Positions 7,159 to 16,295 are shown, counted from the stretch's first letter. The stretch: DNA of 64,000 nucleotides from Njordibacter sp028825405 (GCF_047730065.1 NZ_CP159829.1:2542001-2606000), one strand, 5' to 3'. The notes: generated from the sequence alone by a model not told the origin. Translations and numbers: made by a program.

Positions 7159-7377
7159 ATGGATAATGCCAACGATATCGTCGAATTACAGCAACAAGTT
7201 GCGTTTCAAGAACAGACCATTGATGCTCTTAATGAAGTCGTGAGCCGTCAGCAGCAAGATCTCACAAGGCTAGACCGCGCGCTTGCATTGCTAGCGCAGC
7301 AAATGGCGAGTATGCAGCAAGCTGCAGATGCAGGGCCAGGGCATGCCGAGGCGCACCAACCACCACCACATTATTAG
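7159..7377 (+). CDS. slyX: SlyX family protein
   Basis: 72 residues with the SlyX layout. A long coiled coil (about residues 6-50) contains IVELQQQVAFQEQTIDALNE and QQQDLTRLDRAL, followed by a proline/histidine-rich tail ending in PPPHY. The ATG at 7159 is chosen to match the family length; an in-frame start upstream would add an unlikely hydrophobic leader. The molecular function of SlyX is unknown. A 15-bp tandem array begins 18 bp after the stop. Confidence 0.8.
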   Translation: MDNANDIVELQQQVAFQEQTIDALNEVVSRQQQDLTRLDRALALLAQQMASMQQAADAGPGHAEAHQPPPHY

Positions 7378-7395
7378 GGCATAAGCTTTAGAACA

Positions 7396-7485
7396 ATGGC
7401 TTTAAGATAAATGGGTTTGAGATAAATGGGTTTGAGATAAATGGGTTTGAGATAAATTGCTTTGAATTACATGGTTTTGACATAA
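7396..7485. repeat. 15-bp tandem repeat, six units
   Basis: Units at 7396, 7411, 7426, 7441, 7456 and 7471. The three central ones are identical (ATGGGTTTGAGATAA) and the outer ones are degenerate. Each perfect unit is a miniature frame, M-G-L-R-stop, and successive units join as TAAATG. No ribosome-binding site precedes them. It is probably a slippage-born minisatellite in the spacer between convergent slyX and rsmJ. Confidence 0.85.
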
Positions 7486-7571
7486 TTCAAATAATGCCAG
7501 CCCGTTTATTCGCCCTCTTGGCCTTTAATCACTTTATATCAATCACTTTATAGCAATGAATTTCCATCTGG

Positions 7572-8354
7572 CTATTTGCTAAAGCTCTTATTGACGTATA
7601 TATCAAACCGATTAGCTTTGCCTTCAAGTCGATAAGTAGGCTTTTGCTCAGCAAGATCTGGCGCGATACGAGGACGTTTAACCACCACCCGATGACTGGC
7701 TAAGGCCAGCGCTGGGCCTAACAGGTTATCTGCGTCGGTATCACTGCCCACAAGTTGCCTAAATAGCGCCATTTCTTTTTTGACTTGGGCAGATTTACCC
7801 GCATGAGGAAACATGGGGTCTAAGTAAACCACTTGCGGTGCAAGGCCCTCCCATGTGGCCATGACTGATAAAGCGTGGCCTTGTTTTAGGGTCATGCCAG
7901 CCACAATGTCACCCACATCAATGTCTAACTCACCTCGAGCTAATCCATCGACCAAAAGGGCTCTTATGGCAGGCTGACGCTCCACCATAGACACTTGACA
8001 GCCTAAACTTGCCAACACAAAAGCATCACCACCTAACCCTGTGGTTAAATCAAGCACGCTGGGGCGCACAGAACCTTGTACTCCCACAGCCTTTGCAATC
8101 TGCTGCCCTTTACCCCCACCAAACACTCGGCGATGACGGGCTTTACCTGCAGCAAAATCAACACGCACGGCACCACTGCTGCCATCCATTGGTTCTAAGC
8201 CAAGGCCTAAGGAGGTGATGCGCATTACAAAATCGTACCCCGTGTTGTTTTTTTTGATCACGGGCACACCCAACTCGGCCGCCAGTGTGGTTTCTAACAA
8301 TTGGTGCCCACCCGCAATGACCGCTAGCTTAGGGTGGGTAGAAGCAACCAACAT
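7572..8354 (-). CDS. rsmJ: 16S rRNA (guanine-N2) methyltransferase RsmJ
   Basis: Family RsmJ (YhiQ), which methylates G1516 of 16S rRNA with S-adenosylmethionine. The SAM-binding core is visible as VLDLTTGLGGDAFVLASLG followed by the acidic VERQP, with the catalytic-region motif YLDPMFPH. The conserved C-terminal YRLEGKANRFDIYV is present. The start at ATG 8354 is preceded by GGGAGTGGG and gives a 31-bp overlap with uppP upstream. A longer frame to 8396 exists but has no better start signal. Confidence 0.9.
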   Translation of the reverse strand: MLVASTHPKLAVIAGGHQLLETTLAAELGVPVIKKNNTGYDFVMRITSLGLGLEPMDGSSGAVRVDFAAGKARHRRVFGGGKGQQIAKAVGVQGSVRPSVLDLTTGLGGDAFVLASLGCQVSMVERQPAIRALLVDGLARGELDIDVGDIVAGMTLKQGHALSVMATWEGLAPQVVYLDPMFPHAGKSAQVKKEMALFRQLVGSDTDADNLLGPALALASHRVVVKRPRIAPDLAEQKPTYRLEGKANRFDIYVNKSFSK

Positions 8355-9133
8355 AAGCCCACTCCCAAGACAATACGGTAAATCACAAAAGGCCACATGC
8401 CTAGCCTACTAATGATCTGCATAAACAACACAATACAGGCCCATGCACTCGCAAAAGACACACCAAAAGCAAGCAGCATAGGCGCCCAGGAGATGGTAAC
8501 AGGGCTAATGACTAATTCAAGGCTCATTAAACTGGAGGCGGCTAAGATCACAGGAATAGACATTAAAAATGAGAAGCGGGCCGCGGCTTCGCGGGTATAG
8601 CCCAGCATGAGGGCAGCCGTCATGGTAATACCCGAGCGTGAAGTGCCTGGCACTAAAGCCAAAGCTTGCGCCAGGCCAATAGCCAAAGTGTGTCGCCAAC
8701 TCATAGCGGCCAAATCATACTGGCGGCGGCTGCGCCAGTCGGCCCATCCCAGTAATAAGCCAAATCCAAGGGTTGTTGCTGCCACTACCCACAGGGCTCG
8801 AGCATGTACTTCAATCCAGTCTTTAAGCACCAAACCAAAGAATACTGCGGGTAAGGTCGCAACAATCAACATCAGAGCTAAGGTGGCCTGCGGGTTCAAG
8901 CTCTTTTCTTGCTGCCATTGCCATAAGCCTAGCACCATGCTGATGAGATCCCTGCGCAAATAGATCACCACCGCCAGCAGACTGCCTAAATGCACGGCAA
9001 CATCAAAGGTTAAGCCCTGATCAGGCCAACCTAATAATAAACTTGGAAATAATAAGTGAGCCGAACTGGAGATGGGTAAAAATTCGGTGAGACCCTGAAT
9101 TAAAGCAATGCTTGTGGCTTGAATCCAATCCAT
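8324..9133 (-). CDS. uppP: Undecaprenyl-diphosphatase UppP (BacA)
   Basis: 269-residue polytopic membrane protein that recycles undecaprenyl pyrophosphate to the monophosphate for peptidoglycan and lipopolysaccharide synthesis. Family signatures are present: QGLTEFLPISSSAHL near the N-terminus and VPGTSRSGITMTAAL in the middle, carrying the catalytic Glu/Ser/Arg set. About eight hydrophobic helices. ATG with GAGGAG 5 nt upstream. The 3' end overlaps rsmJ, suggesting translational coupling. Confidence 0.93.
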   Translation of the reverse strand: MDWIQATSIALIQGLTEFLPISSSAHLLFPSLLLGWPDQGLTFDVAVHLGSLLAVVIYLRRDLISMVLGLWQWQQEKSLNPQATLALMLIVATLPAVFFGLVLKDWIEVHARALWVVAATTLGFGLLLGWADWRSRRQYDLAAMSWRHTLAIGLAQALALVPGTSRSGITMTAALMLGYTREAAARFSFLMSIPVILAASSLMSLELVISPVTISWAPMLLAFGVSFASAWACIVLFMQIISRLGMWPFVIYRIVLGVGLCWLLLPTLS

Positions 9134-9158
9134 GAAAACTCCTCAGTGGGGCGGCAGG

Positions 9159-9860
9159 CTACTGATAGCGAGGTAATTTCTGCCATGTGACTTCATCACG
9201 CAAGTATACAGGTAACGCATCTTCGGGTGCACACTGGCGTCCTAGGGCAAAATTAGCCCCCGATAAACGGGCCATTTCTAATGCTCTTGGCTGCACATTG
9301 GGCTTCACTGATTGAGCTGCCGCAATAATTGCTGCAGGCATATCAGCCACCAGCATGCCACTTCCACCAGCGACAAAGGTGGCATTAACCACCGCCACTT
9401 GGTCAGGAGCACAGACTCTTTCTGGCCCTTGAGGCAGGGCCAAATCTGCATGGGTTTCGTCGATGATATATTCACCCCAATACACCTCTCCCATACGCGC
9501 ATCTAAGCAGCAGGCGAAGGCAGGTTGTGCAGTTTCACTGGGCTGATACATGCGCAAAGCGAGGGCTGCAAGGGTCGATACGGGAATGACAGGGCAATCG
9601 ATTCCAAAGGCTAAACCTTGGGCTACACCAGCCGCAATGCGGATACCCGTAAAAGAGCCTGGTCCACGACCATAGGCAATGGCATCGAGACTAGACATGT
9701 TCACGTCGGCCTCTAGCAATAAGCTTTTAATCATAGGCAGCAAACGCTGGGTATGCTGGCGCTGCGCAGTTTCTTCGTGCCCGATTAATAGACCTGCATC
9801 ACTCCATAGGGCCACACTGCAAGCACTACCAGAAGTGTCTAATGCCAATATGTGAGTCAT
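9159..9860 (-). CDS. tsaB: tRNA threonylcarbamoyladenosine protein TsaB
   Basis: 233 residues, ASKHA fold. Starts ILALDTSGSACSVAL and carries YGRGPGSFTGIRIAAG, the TsaB hallmark. TsaB is the inactive paralogue that stabilises TsaD in the complex adding threonylcarbamoyl to A37 of ANN-decoding tRNAs. It lies 6 bp after adk, a common gammaproteobacterial pairing, and 25 bp before uppP, so the three are probably co-transcribed. Confidence 0.93.
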   Translation of the reverse strand: MTHILALDTSGSACSVALWSDAGLLIGHEETAQRQHTQRLLPMIKSLLLEADVNMSSLDAIAYGRGPGSFTGIRIAAGVAQGLAFGIDCPVIPVSTLAALALRMYQPSETAQPAFACCLDARMGEVYWGEYIIDETHADLALPQGPERVCAPDQVAVVNATFVAGGSGMLVADMPAAIIAAAQSVKPNVQPRALEMARLSGANFALGRQCAPEDALPVYLRDEVTWQKLPRYQ

Positions 9861-9866
9861 GGTTAT

Positions 9867-10523
9867 TTACTGATCTAGCGCTGCAAAAACAGCTGCTTTA
9901 ATATCACTCACAGTGCCCACTCCTGGGATATAGTGGTGTGCCGGCGCTATTGGATGGGCAGCAGCGATCAGACCTTTATAGAAATTGATTAAAGGCTCTG
10001 TTTGCCTATGGTATATGCTTAAGCGCTGGCGCACCGTGTCTGCTTGATCATCAACACGTTGTACCAAGTCGTCCCCAGTGACATCATCTTTGCCTGCTTG
10101 TTTGGGGGCGTTGAACATTAAATGGTAGGTTCGACCTGAACCAGGGTGCACCCGGCGACCGCTCATGCGTTTAATAATTTCTGCATCGGCAACATCTATT
10201 TCAACCACGGCATCAATATTAATATGAGCATCGATTAAGGCTTGAGCTTGGGGGATTGTGCGAGGAAAGCCATCAAACAAAAAACCCCGACTACAATCGT
10301 CATGAGTGAGGCGGTCCTTGACTAAATTAATGATCAATTCATCCGACACTAACTCGCCCTTATCCATCACTGCTTTGGCTGTTCGGCCTAACTGTGTGTC
10401 GGCTTTTATCGCTGCTCGAAGCATGTCCCCAGTGGATATTTGTGGGATACCGTACTTTTCAGTAAGGTATTGTGCCTGCGTGCCTTTGCCGGCGCCAGGC
10501 GCTCCCAAAAGGATTAGCTTCAT
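9867..10523 (-). CDS. adk: Adenylate kinase
   Basis: 218 residues, the long form. The P-loop GAPGAGKGT is at 7-15, followed by QISTGDMLR and the signature FLFDGFPRT. The LID region (GRRVHPGSGRTYH) lacks the zinc cysteines, as usual for Gram-negative enzymes. It balances AMP, ADP and ATP in the cytoplasm. First gene of adk-tsaB-uppP-rsmJ. A perfect inverted repeat lies about 50 bp upstream of the start. Confidence 0.96.
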   Translation of the reverse strand: MKLILLGAPGAGKGTQAQYLTEKYGIPQISTGDMLRAAIKADTQLGRTAKAVMDKGELVSDELIINLVKDRLTHDDCSRGFLFDGFPRTIPQAQALIDAHINIDAVVEIDVADAEIIKRMSGRRVHPGSGRTYHLMFNAPKQAGKDDVTGDDLVQRVDDQADTVRQRLSIYHRQTEPLINFYKGLIAAAHPIAPAHHYIPGVGTVSDIKAAVFAALDQ

Positions 10524-10570
10524 GACTTAACTCCAAAAATTTAAATTCTGTGGCTGCTACTTAATAACCT

Positions 10571-10605
10571 GATCGATGTATCATCGATCTAATTAAGGCG
10601 CCTTA
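10571..10605. promoter_or_regulatory. Two palindromes upstream of adk
   Basis: GATCGATG-TAT-CATCGATC is a perfect 8+8 inverted repeat at 10571-10589. TAAGGCGCCTTA, a 12-bp palindrome, follows at 10594-10605. They lie 48-82 bp upstream of the adk ATG. An operator for adk is possible. Neither is followed by a T-run, so a terminator is unlikely. Confidence 0.35.
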
Positions 10606-10727
10606 GCAAAGGGACAAAGAGGAACAAAAACACCAAAAAACACGCTGCAACCCTGTTTAGTGATGATGATCCGCTTGCTAAGAAACCCACTGATGAAATC
10701 CAACCCCAATTTGGCCGCGTAGTTTAA
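10593..10727 (+). pseudogene. Start-less small basic/acidic open frame (about 44 codons)
   Basis: Between adk and mazG a plus-strand frame is open from the stop at 10590 to TAA 10725. From 10605 it reads SKGTKRNKNTKKHAATLF, then an acidic DDDPLAKKPTDE and a short tail ending GRVV. The biased, ordered composition looks coding, but no ATG, GTG or TTG precedes it. Either the start has been lost, an unusual start is used, or the frame is fortuitous. No family assigned. Confidence 0.3.
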
Positions 10728-10779
10728 CTAAAACTCTGCCTCAGTGCCATGGCGGTCTAACTAAATTCAATTATAGTGA

Positions 10780-11607
10780 TTATAAGCCCGCGACTTTAGC
10801 GGCCTTCCAGCCCGCTTCCATGCGCTCTAAATCCACACTTTCTAATGATTCACCCGCCTCTACTAACTGCGTTTCTAAGAAACGAAAACGGCGTTCAAAT
10901 TTAGCGTTAGCGGCACGCATCACCTGCTCTGGGTCTTGCTTTAAGTGACGCGCCATATTCACACAAGCAAACATTAAATCACCCAATTCTTCCAGGGTGT
11001 GATCTTTATCTCCACTGGCAAAAGCTTGCTCTATTTCTTCTAATTCTTCTGCCATATTAGCCAATACAGGAGTTACATCTGGCCAATCAAAGCCCACATT
11101 GGCTGCGCGCTTTTGCAACTTTGCACTGCGCTGCATGGCTGGCAAGGCATTAGGCACATCATCTAACACCGAGTGCTGATGTTTGGCATCACGTTCAGCC
11201 TGTTTGATAGCTTCCCACTTCTGCAAAACTTGATCGGCATCCAAAGCTGAAGTGCCTAACTCGGCTTCATCAGCCGATGGGGAAAATACATGGGGGTGAC
11301 GGCGAATGAGTTTATCTGACATCGTTTGTGCCACATCAGCAAACTCAAAACTGCCCTCTTCGCGGGCAAGTTGGCAGTAAAACACCACCTGAAATAACAG
11401 GTCGCCTAACTCATCCCGCAACTGCATGCGGTCATCTGACTCTATGGCATCAGCAACTTCATAAGCTTCTTCAAGGGTATGAGGCAATATGCTGCGAAAA
11501 TCTTGTTTAAGATCCCATGGGCAGCCACCCTCTGGATTGCGTAATTGAGCCATAATATCTAACAATTGCTGCATCGCGTCACCGGTGTTACTGATCGCTT
11601 TAACCAT
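10780..11607 (-). CDS. mazG: Nucleoside triphosphate pyrophosphohydrolase MazG
   Basis: 275 residues, duplicated MazG fold. The first domain has GGCPWDLKQDF and TLEEAYEVADAI; the metal-binding E-E-x-x-E/D pattern recurs in the second domain (NMAEELEEIEQAF). It hydrolyses NTPs, including non-canonical ones, to monophosphates and in E. coli affects ppGpp levels. Its ATG overlaps the end of relA (ATGGTTAA), a coupling that matches their linked physiology. Confidence 0.93.
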   Translation of the reverse strand: MVKAISNTGDAMQQLLDIMAQLRNPEGGCPWDLKQDFRSILPHTLEEAYEVADAIESDDRMQLRDELGDLLFQVVFYCQLAREEGSFEFADVAQTMSDKLIRRHPHVFSPSADEAELGTSALDADQVLQKWEAIKQAERDAKHQHSVLDDVPNALPAMQRSAKLQKRAANVGFDWPDVTPVLANMAEELEEIEQAFASGDKDHTLEELGDLMFACVNMARHLKQDPEQVMRAANAKFERRFRFLETQLVEAGESLESVDLERMEAGWKAAKVAGL

Positions 11608-13855
11608 TTTTTTGTCGCCTTACATCCAATACGTTAGGTAGTTGACTTATTTTATCTAAAATACGACCCAAAAGTTCCAACCGTGGAATGTCTATGGTCA
11701 TAGCAATGGTGGCTGAATGACTCTTTTTATCAATGTCAGTGCTGATATTGCCTAAGTTGACGTTTTCATTGCCCAACACCATTACCACTTCGCTCAATAG
11801 ACCCGACCGGTCCACTGCTTCAATCACAATGTCGACTGGGTAAGTATGCTCACTGTTACCAGACCAGTTGACCTCAATAATGCGTTGCAGGTCTCGCTCA
11901 GCCATATTCATAATATTGAGACAGTCCTGACGATGCACTGAAACTCCGCGAGTGAGGGTAATAAAACCTGTAATCGAGTCTCCAGGCACCGGCTTACAGC
12001 AATTCGCAATGGTCGTAAGTAGGTTACCGACTCCCGCAATCTGTACATCATTACCCACCGGTGAGGTGGTTTTAGTTTTACCATTTAAGAGACTCAGGTC
12101 TAGCTGCTTTTTAATCTTAAGGCTAGGTTCTACCTGTTGCTGAGCCGCATTGATCACTTGGGCTAAACGCACATCGCCTGCCCCTAAAGCCGCATACATA
12201 TCATCCACGTGTTTAAAGTTAATGGCGGTAGCAATTTGATTATAATTGACCCCAGTAATAGCCATACGACGCATTTCACGCTCTATTAATTGACGTCCTG
12301 CAGTGGCATTTTTATCTTTATCCAGCTGTTTAAAATAGTGGCCAATTTTGGCTCGGGTTCGACCCGCATGCACATAGCCTAGGTTTGGGTTCATCCAATC
12401 GCGACTGGGGGCACCACCTTTTGACGTCATTACAGAGACTTGGTCTCCCGTTTGTAGCCGGTAGGTCAGGGGCACGATGCGGCCGTGGATTTTTGCACCA
12501 CGACACGTATTACCCACTTCTGTGTGCACTCGGTAAGCAAAGTCAATGGGCGTAGCCCCACTCGGCAAATCGACCACATGGCCTTCGGGAGTAAACACGT
12601 AAATACGGTCCTGCTCCACATCACTTTTAACTTGGCTGACAAATTCTGCGCCATCACCGACTTCGTCATGCCACTCTAATACCTGACGCAACCAAGCTAA
12701 TTTGTCATCGTATGAGTTACCAATATTATTAACGTCTGTGCCTTTGTACAACCAATGAGCACAAACCCCAAGTTCGGCTTCGTCGTGCATTGCAAAGGTA
12801 CGAATCTGAATTTCCACCACCTTACCTTCAGGGCCGATGACTGCAGTATGCAAGGAACGATAGCCGTTTTCTTTAGGGGTAGCGATATAGTCATCAAATT
12901 CTTGCGGTATATTACGCCACAAACCATGCACAATGCCCAACGCGGTATAACAGTCGGTGAGCTCAGGCACCAGTATTCGGACCGCACGCACATCATAAAC
13001 TTGAGAAAACTCAATGTTCTTTCGCTGCATTTTGCGCCAAATACTATAAATGTGTTTGGCCCGTCCCATAATATCAGGCTTAATTCCAGCGCCCATCAAT
13101 TGTGATGTTAGATCAGCTAATACCCGCTCAATGTAGCCTTGTCGATCCATGCGTCTTTCATCTAAAAAGGAAGCAATTTCTTTATAGGCATTGGGCTGAA
13201 GGTAACGAAAGGATAAGTCTTCAAGTTCCCATTTAACCGCACCAATGCCCAGACGATGGGCCAAAGGCGCATACACATCGAAGACTTCTCTGGACACTAG
13301 ATAGCGCTTTTTTCGATCCACGTTTTTCACGGCTCGAATGGCACAGGTGCGCTCTGCAAGTTTAATGAGTGCAACACGCACATCATCAACTAGCGAGACC
13401 AACATTTTGCGTACATTAGTCAGTTGGCCGTCTGATTGACCTAAAATGCTGTCTCGAGTGGGACTTTGTAAGTTACTAATGGCAGCCATTTGTAGAACGC
13501 CTTCGATCAGTTGAGCTACAACTGCCCCAAAGCTTTCTTTAACCTGGTTAAGGGTTAATTTATTTTCTCGCACTGCTCGGTAAAGCACAGCTGCCACTAG
13601 GGTTTCTTCGTTCACTTGTAAGGTCGTCAAAATCTCAGCCATCTCAAGCCCAGTCCGAAAACAGTCCACTTCTTCTGTGGCCCACACATCTTCACTTTTA
13701 CTGGCATGATCACGGGCTTCTTGGGCCAACTCACAGGCCTGTTGCAAGCGTGAGGTGTCCTCCAGTGCCACTTGATTTTGTAAGCCTGCCAGCCAAGCTT
13801 GAATGTCGATGTTGCCATCCGCATGGGTGGGGTGAAGCGCACGTACCTGTACCAT
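11600..13855 (-). CDS. relA: GTP/ATP pyrophosphokinase RelA
   Basis: 751 residues with the long RSH architecture: a degenerate N-terminal HD region, then the ppGpp synthetase domain (YDVRAVRILVPELTDCY; DYIATPKENGYRSLHTAV), a TGS domain (YVFTPEGHVVDLPSGATPID), a zinc-finger-like cysteine region and a C-terminal ACT domain (DRSGLLSEVVMVL). The hydrolase-type HDxxED motif is not evident, which fits monofunctional RelA rather than SpoT. It makes (p)ppGpp on stalled ribosomes. First gene before mazG and preceded by a 9-bp repeat array. Confidence 0.93.
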   Translation of the reverse strand: MVQVRALHPTHADGNIDIQAWLAGLQNQVALEDTSRLQQACELAQEARDHASKSEDVWATEEVDCFRTGLEMAEILTTLQVNEETLVAAVLYRAVRENKLTLNQVKESFGAVVAQLIEGVLQMAAISNLQSPTRDSILGQSDGQLTNVRKMLVSLVDDVRVALIKLAERTCAIRAVKNVDRKKRYLVSREVFDVYAPLAHRLGIGAVKWELEDLSFRYLQPNAYKEIASFLDERRMDRQGYIERVLADLTSQLMGAGIKPDIMGRAKHIYSIWRKMQRKNIEFSQVYDVRAVRILVPELTDCYTALGIVHGLWRNIPQEFDDYIATPKENGYRSLHTAVIGPEGKVVEIQIRTFAMHDEAELGVCAHWLYKGTDVNNIGNSYDDKLAWLRQVLEWHDEVGDGAEFVSQVKSDVEQDRIYVFTPEGHVVDLPSGATPIDFAYRVHTEVGNTCRGAKIHGRIVPLTYRLQTGDQVSVMTSKGGAPSRDWMNPNLGYVHAGRTRAKIGHYFKQLDKDKNATAGRQLIEREMRRMAITGVNYNQIATAINFKHVDDMYAALGAGDVRLAQVINAAQQQVEPSLKIKKQLDLSLLNGKTKTTSPVGNDVQIAGVGNLLTTIANCCKPVPGDSITGFITLTRGVSVHRQDCLNIMNMAERDLQRIIEVNWSGNSEHTYPVDIVIEAVDRSGLLSEVVMVLGNENVNLGNISTDIDKKSHSATIAMTIDIPRLELLGRILDKISQLPNVLDVRRQKNG

Positions 13856-13918
13856 GGTTGCATTCCGTCTTTAGTTTGGGCGCTAAGCGCTCTCGTTGTT
13901 ATGCTTTACTTATAACTG

Positions 13919-13963
13919 TGCAAGTCACTTAAGTAATTCAAGTAGCTCAAGTAGCTCAAGTAA
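13919..13963. repeat. 9-bp tandem repeat upstream of relA, five units
   Basis: Five adjacent 9-bp units with consensus CTCAAGTAG (or TACTTGAGC on the relA strand). The two best units are at 13937-13954 and flanking units are degenerate. The array lies about 65-110 bp upstream of the relA ATG, in the only gap that could hold a relA promoter. It may be a regulator-binding array or slippage product. Confidence 0.6.
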
Positions 13964-13974
13964 GTGGGCAAGTA

Positions 13975-15402
13975 TTAACCGCGCACAAGCAAGGCCATCA
14001 CTTCTAAGTGGGGGGTGTGGGGAAACATGTCTATGCAGCCCACTTTAGCCACTCTTAACCCCAGAGTTTGAAATTCTTTCAAATCTCTGGCCATAGATGC
14101 CGGGTTGCAGGACACATAAACCACTCTTTCAAGGGGCTGATTTTTGAGCAACCCAGCAAGGCCTTTAGCTCCTGCACGAGGGGGATCTAATAAGGCTTTA
14201 TTAAAGGCCTTTTTTTGCCAAAGTTTACGCGCACCTGCATCAAATAAGTCTGCTTGTTCAAAATCAACTTGAGACAAACCATTGGCCTGCGCATTGAGAC
14301 GGCCTTTTTTAACCATGGCATAATCACCCTCCAAGGCTAATACTGCCACGCCTTGGTCCGCCATACTTGCAATGGGCAGAGCAAAGTTACCGACCCCACT
14401 GAATAAATCTAAGACCTGATCTTTAGCTTGAAGTTCCAGCCAATTAAGCGCTTGTTCAACCATGCCCTGATTAACCTTAGTGTTGACCTGCACAAAATCT
14501 TGCATAGCAAATCCCAACTCGAGTGGCTGATCCATGCTTGCCACCTGCAAACTGTAGCTTAAATTTTCTGCACTACCGCATAACCATAGGTCATTATGAT
14601 CCGTTTGCTGGCACACCATGCTAATTGCATGTTGCCTACCAAAGGCGGTTAGTAGCCTTTGGTCTTCAGGGCTCAACGTGGTCGATATTTTCAAACAAAC
14701 AAAGGCGCCTGTGTCGGCTTGCAATAACTCCACGTGGGTGACCCATTGTGTGAACTCCATAGCGACTAATATGCCATGCAAGGGCTCCAATAAATCAGAC
14801 AAAGCGGGCTCTAGGACCGGGCAGGCACTAATAGGCACAATGTGCTTATGGCCACTTTGACGAAAGCCCATTAATAGGGTTTTGCTATCAGCAAAATAGC
14901 GTGTGGCCAACTGAGCACGGCGTCTATAGCCTAGGCTGTCCCCAATAATGGGCTGCTCCCATTGGTCAGGCTCAATGCCTGCCAAACGACGCAATTGTTC
15001 GGCAATAGCGGCCTGTTTAAAGGTAATTTGAGCCGCTGATTCAAGATGCTGCAACTGACAACCACCGCAGGTATCATAGACTGGACAAAACGGCTCAACT
15101 CTTTGATCACTGCCTTGCTTCACCTCTAACAAACGCGCTTCTGTGTGAGTTTTACGATCACTGAGCACTTCAGCTTTTACCAACTCTCCCTTTAACCCAC
15201 CTGCAACAAAAATAGTTTTTCCTTGCCAACGTCCAACACCACGGCCATCGTGGCTTAGGTTGTCAAGTTCAATGTGAAGGTGCTTGCCCACAGGTAAAGT
15301 AACCACTTCCACGTCTTCTTGAGCGTGAGCTCGCTTTTGTTTCGCCGAGGCCAAAGGGTTTTTAAGTTTGAGTTTGCGCTGCAAAGGCGATAAACGGGCC
15401 AT
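13975..15402 (-). CDS. rlmD: 23S rRNA (uracil-5-)-methyltransferase RlmD
   Basis: 475 residues, TrmA/RumA family. A TRAM domain near the N-terminus is followed by the [4Fe-4S] cysteines in CPVYDTCGGCQLQHL. The SAM site is LDLFSGVGNFALPIA. The C-terminal LLDPPRAGAKG and VYVSCNPASMARDL carry the catalytic cysteine and general base. It methylates U1939 of 23S rRNA. It sits 2 bp before cysM and downstream genes in the order seen in Pseudomonas (cysM-rlmD-relA-mazG). Confidence 0.93.
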   Translation of the reverse strand: MARLSPLQRKLKLKNPLASAKQKRAHAQEDVEVVTLPVGKHLHIELDNLSHDGRGVGRWQGKTIFVAGGLKGELVKAEVLSDRKTHTEARLLEVKQGSDQRVEPFCPVYDTCGGCQLQHLESAAQITFKQAAIAEQLRRLAGIEPDQWEQPIIGDSLGYRRRAQLATRYFADSKTLLMGFRQSGHKHIVPISACPVLEPALSDLLEPLHGILVAMEFTQWVTHVELLQADTGAFVCLKISTTLSPEDQRLLTAFGRQHAISMVCQQTDHNDLWLCGSAENLSYSLQVASMDQPLELGFAMQDFVQVNTKVNQGMVEQALNWLELQAKDQVLDLFSGVGNFALPIASMADQGVAVLALEGDYAMVKKGRLNAQANGLSQVDFEQADLFDAGARKLWQKKAFNKALLDPPRAGAKGLAGLLKNQPLERVVYVSCNPASMARDLKEFQTLGLRVAKVGCIDMFPHTPHLEVMALLVRG

Positions 15403-15404
15403 GA

Positions 15405-16295
15405 TTAAACAAATACTCCAGTGGATAAATAGCGGTCACCACGGTCACAAATGATGCACACGATGACCGCATTTTCAACTTGCTTAGACAACTGCAAGGC
15501 GCCTGCTACGGAGCCTCCTGAGGACACACCAGCAAAGATGCCTTCCTGTTTGGCTAGAGCACGCATAGTGGTTTCTGCTTCGTCCTGACCGATGTCAATA
15601 ATAGCGTCTACCTTTGCTGCGTCAAAAATACTAGGCAGGTAAGCTTTGGGCCAGCGACGAATGCCTGGGATAAAGGCATCCGGCTTAGGCTGTAAACCAT
15701 AAATCTGCACCTCTGGGTTTTGCTCTTTGAAGTAAGCAGACAACCCCATAATCGTGCCTGTGGTGCCCATAGTAGTCACCATATGTGTAATTTTACCTTG
15801 GGTTTGCTGCCAAATTTCTGGCCCTGTAGTACGATAATGAGCCAAGGGGTTATCACTATTAGCAAACTGGTTTAGCACCTTACCTTCGCCTCGCTCTTGC
15901 ATGGCTATGGCTAAGTCTCTTGCACCTTCCATGCCTTGCTCAGAACTGACTTCAATTAATTCAGCACCATAAGCCGACATGGACGCCTTGCGTTCTGAGC
16001 TCATGTGCGAGGGCATAATCAGCTTAAGCCGATAACCTTTGATGGCTGCCACCATGGCTAAGGCGATACCCGTGTTGCCACTCGTGGCTTCTATAAGCAC
16101 ATCACCTGGTTGGATCTCCCCTCTTTTTTCAGCTTCGTTGATCATGCTCTTTGCCGGGCGATCTTTCACTGAACCTGCAGGATTATTACCCTCTAACTTG
16201 GCTAAAATGATATTGCTGGTATCACCCGGTAGGCGTTGCAGACGGACTAAGGGGGTATTGCCTACATAATCTTCGATGGTAGGGAACATGTGCAT
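15405..16295 (-). CDS. cysM: Cysteine synthase B (O-acetylserine sulfhydrylase)
   Basis: 296 residues, fold-type II PLP enzyme. The PLP lysine is in NPAGSVKDRPA and the phosphate loop is TTGTIMGL. The short length and sequence style (EDYVGNTPLVRLQRL; YLSTGVF at the end) fit CysM rather than CysK. CysM can also use thiosulfate. Two ATGs lie within three codons; AGAGG suits either. Confidence 0.92.
   Translation of the reverse strand: MHMFPTIEDYVGNTPLVRLQRLPGDTSNIILAKLEGNNPAGSVKDRPAKSMINEAEKRGEIQPGDVLIEATSGNTGIALAMVAAIKGYRLKLIMPSHMSSERKASMSAYGAELIEVSSEQGMEGARDLAIAMQERGEGKVLNQFANSDNPLAHYRTTGPEIWQQTQGKITHMVTTMGTTGTIMGLSAYFKEQNPEVQIYGLQPKPDAFIPGIRRWPKAYLPSIFDAAKVDAIIDIGQDEAETTMRALAKQEGIFAGVSSGGSVAGALQLSKQVENAVIVCIICDRGDRYLSTGVFV

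Noticed and set aside
12466..13014. Several minus- and plus-strand frames inside relA
   Set aside because: They overlap a full-length conserved gene in other frames and have no independent start signals or homology.
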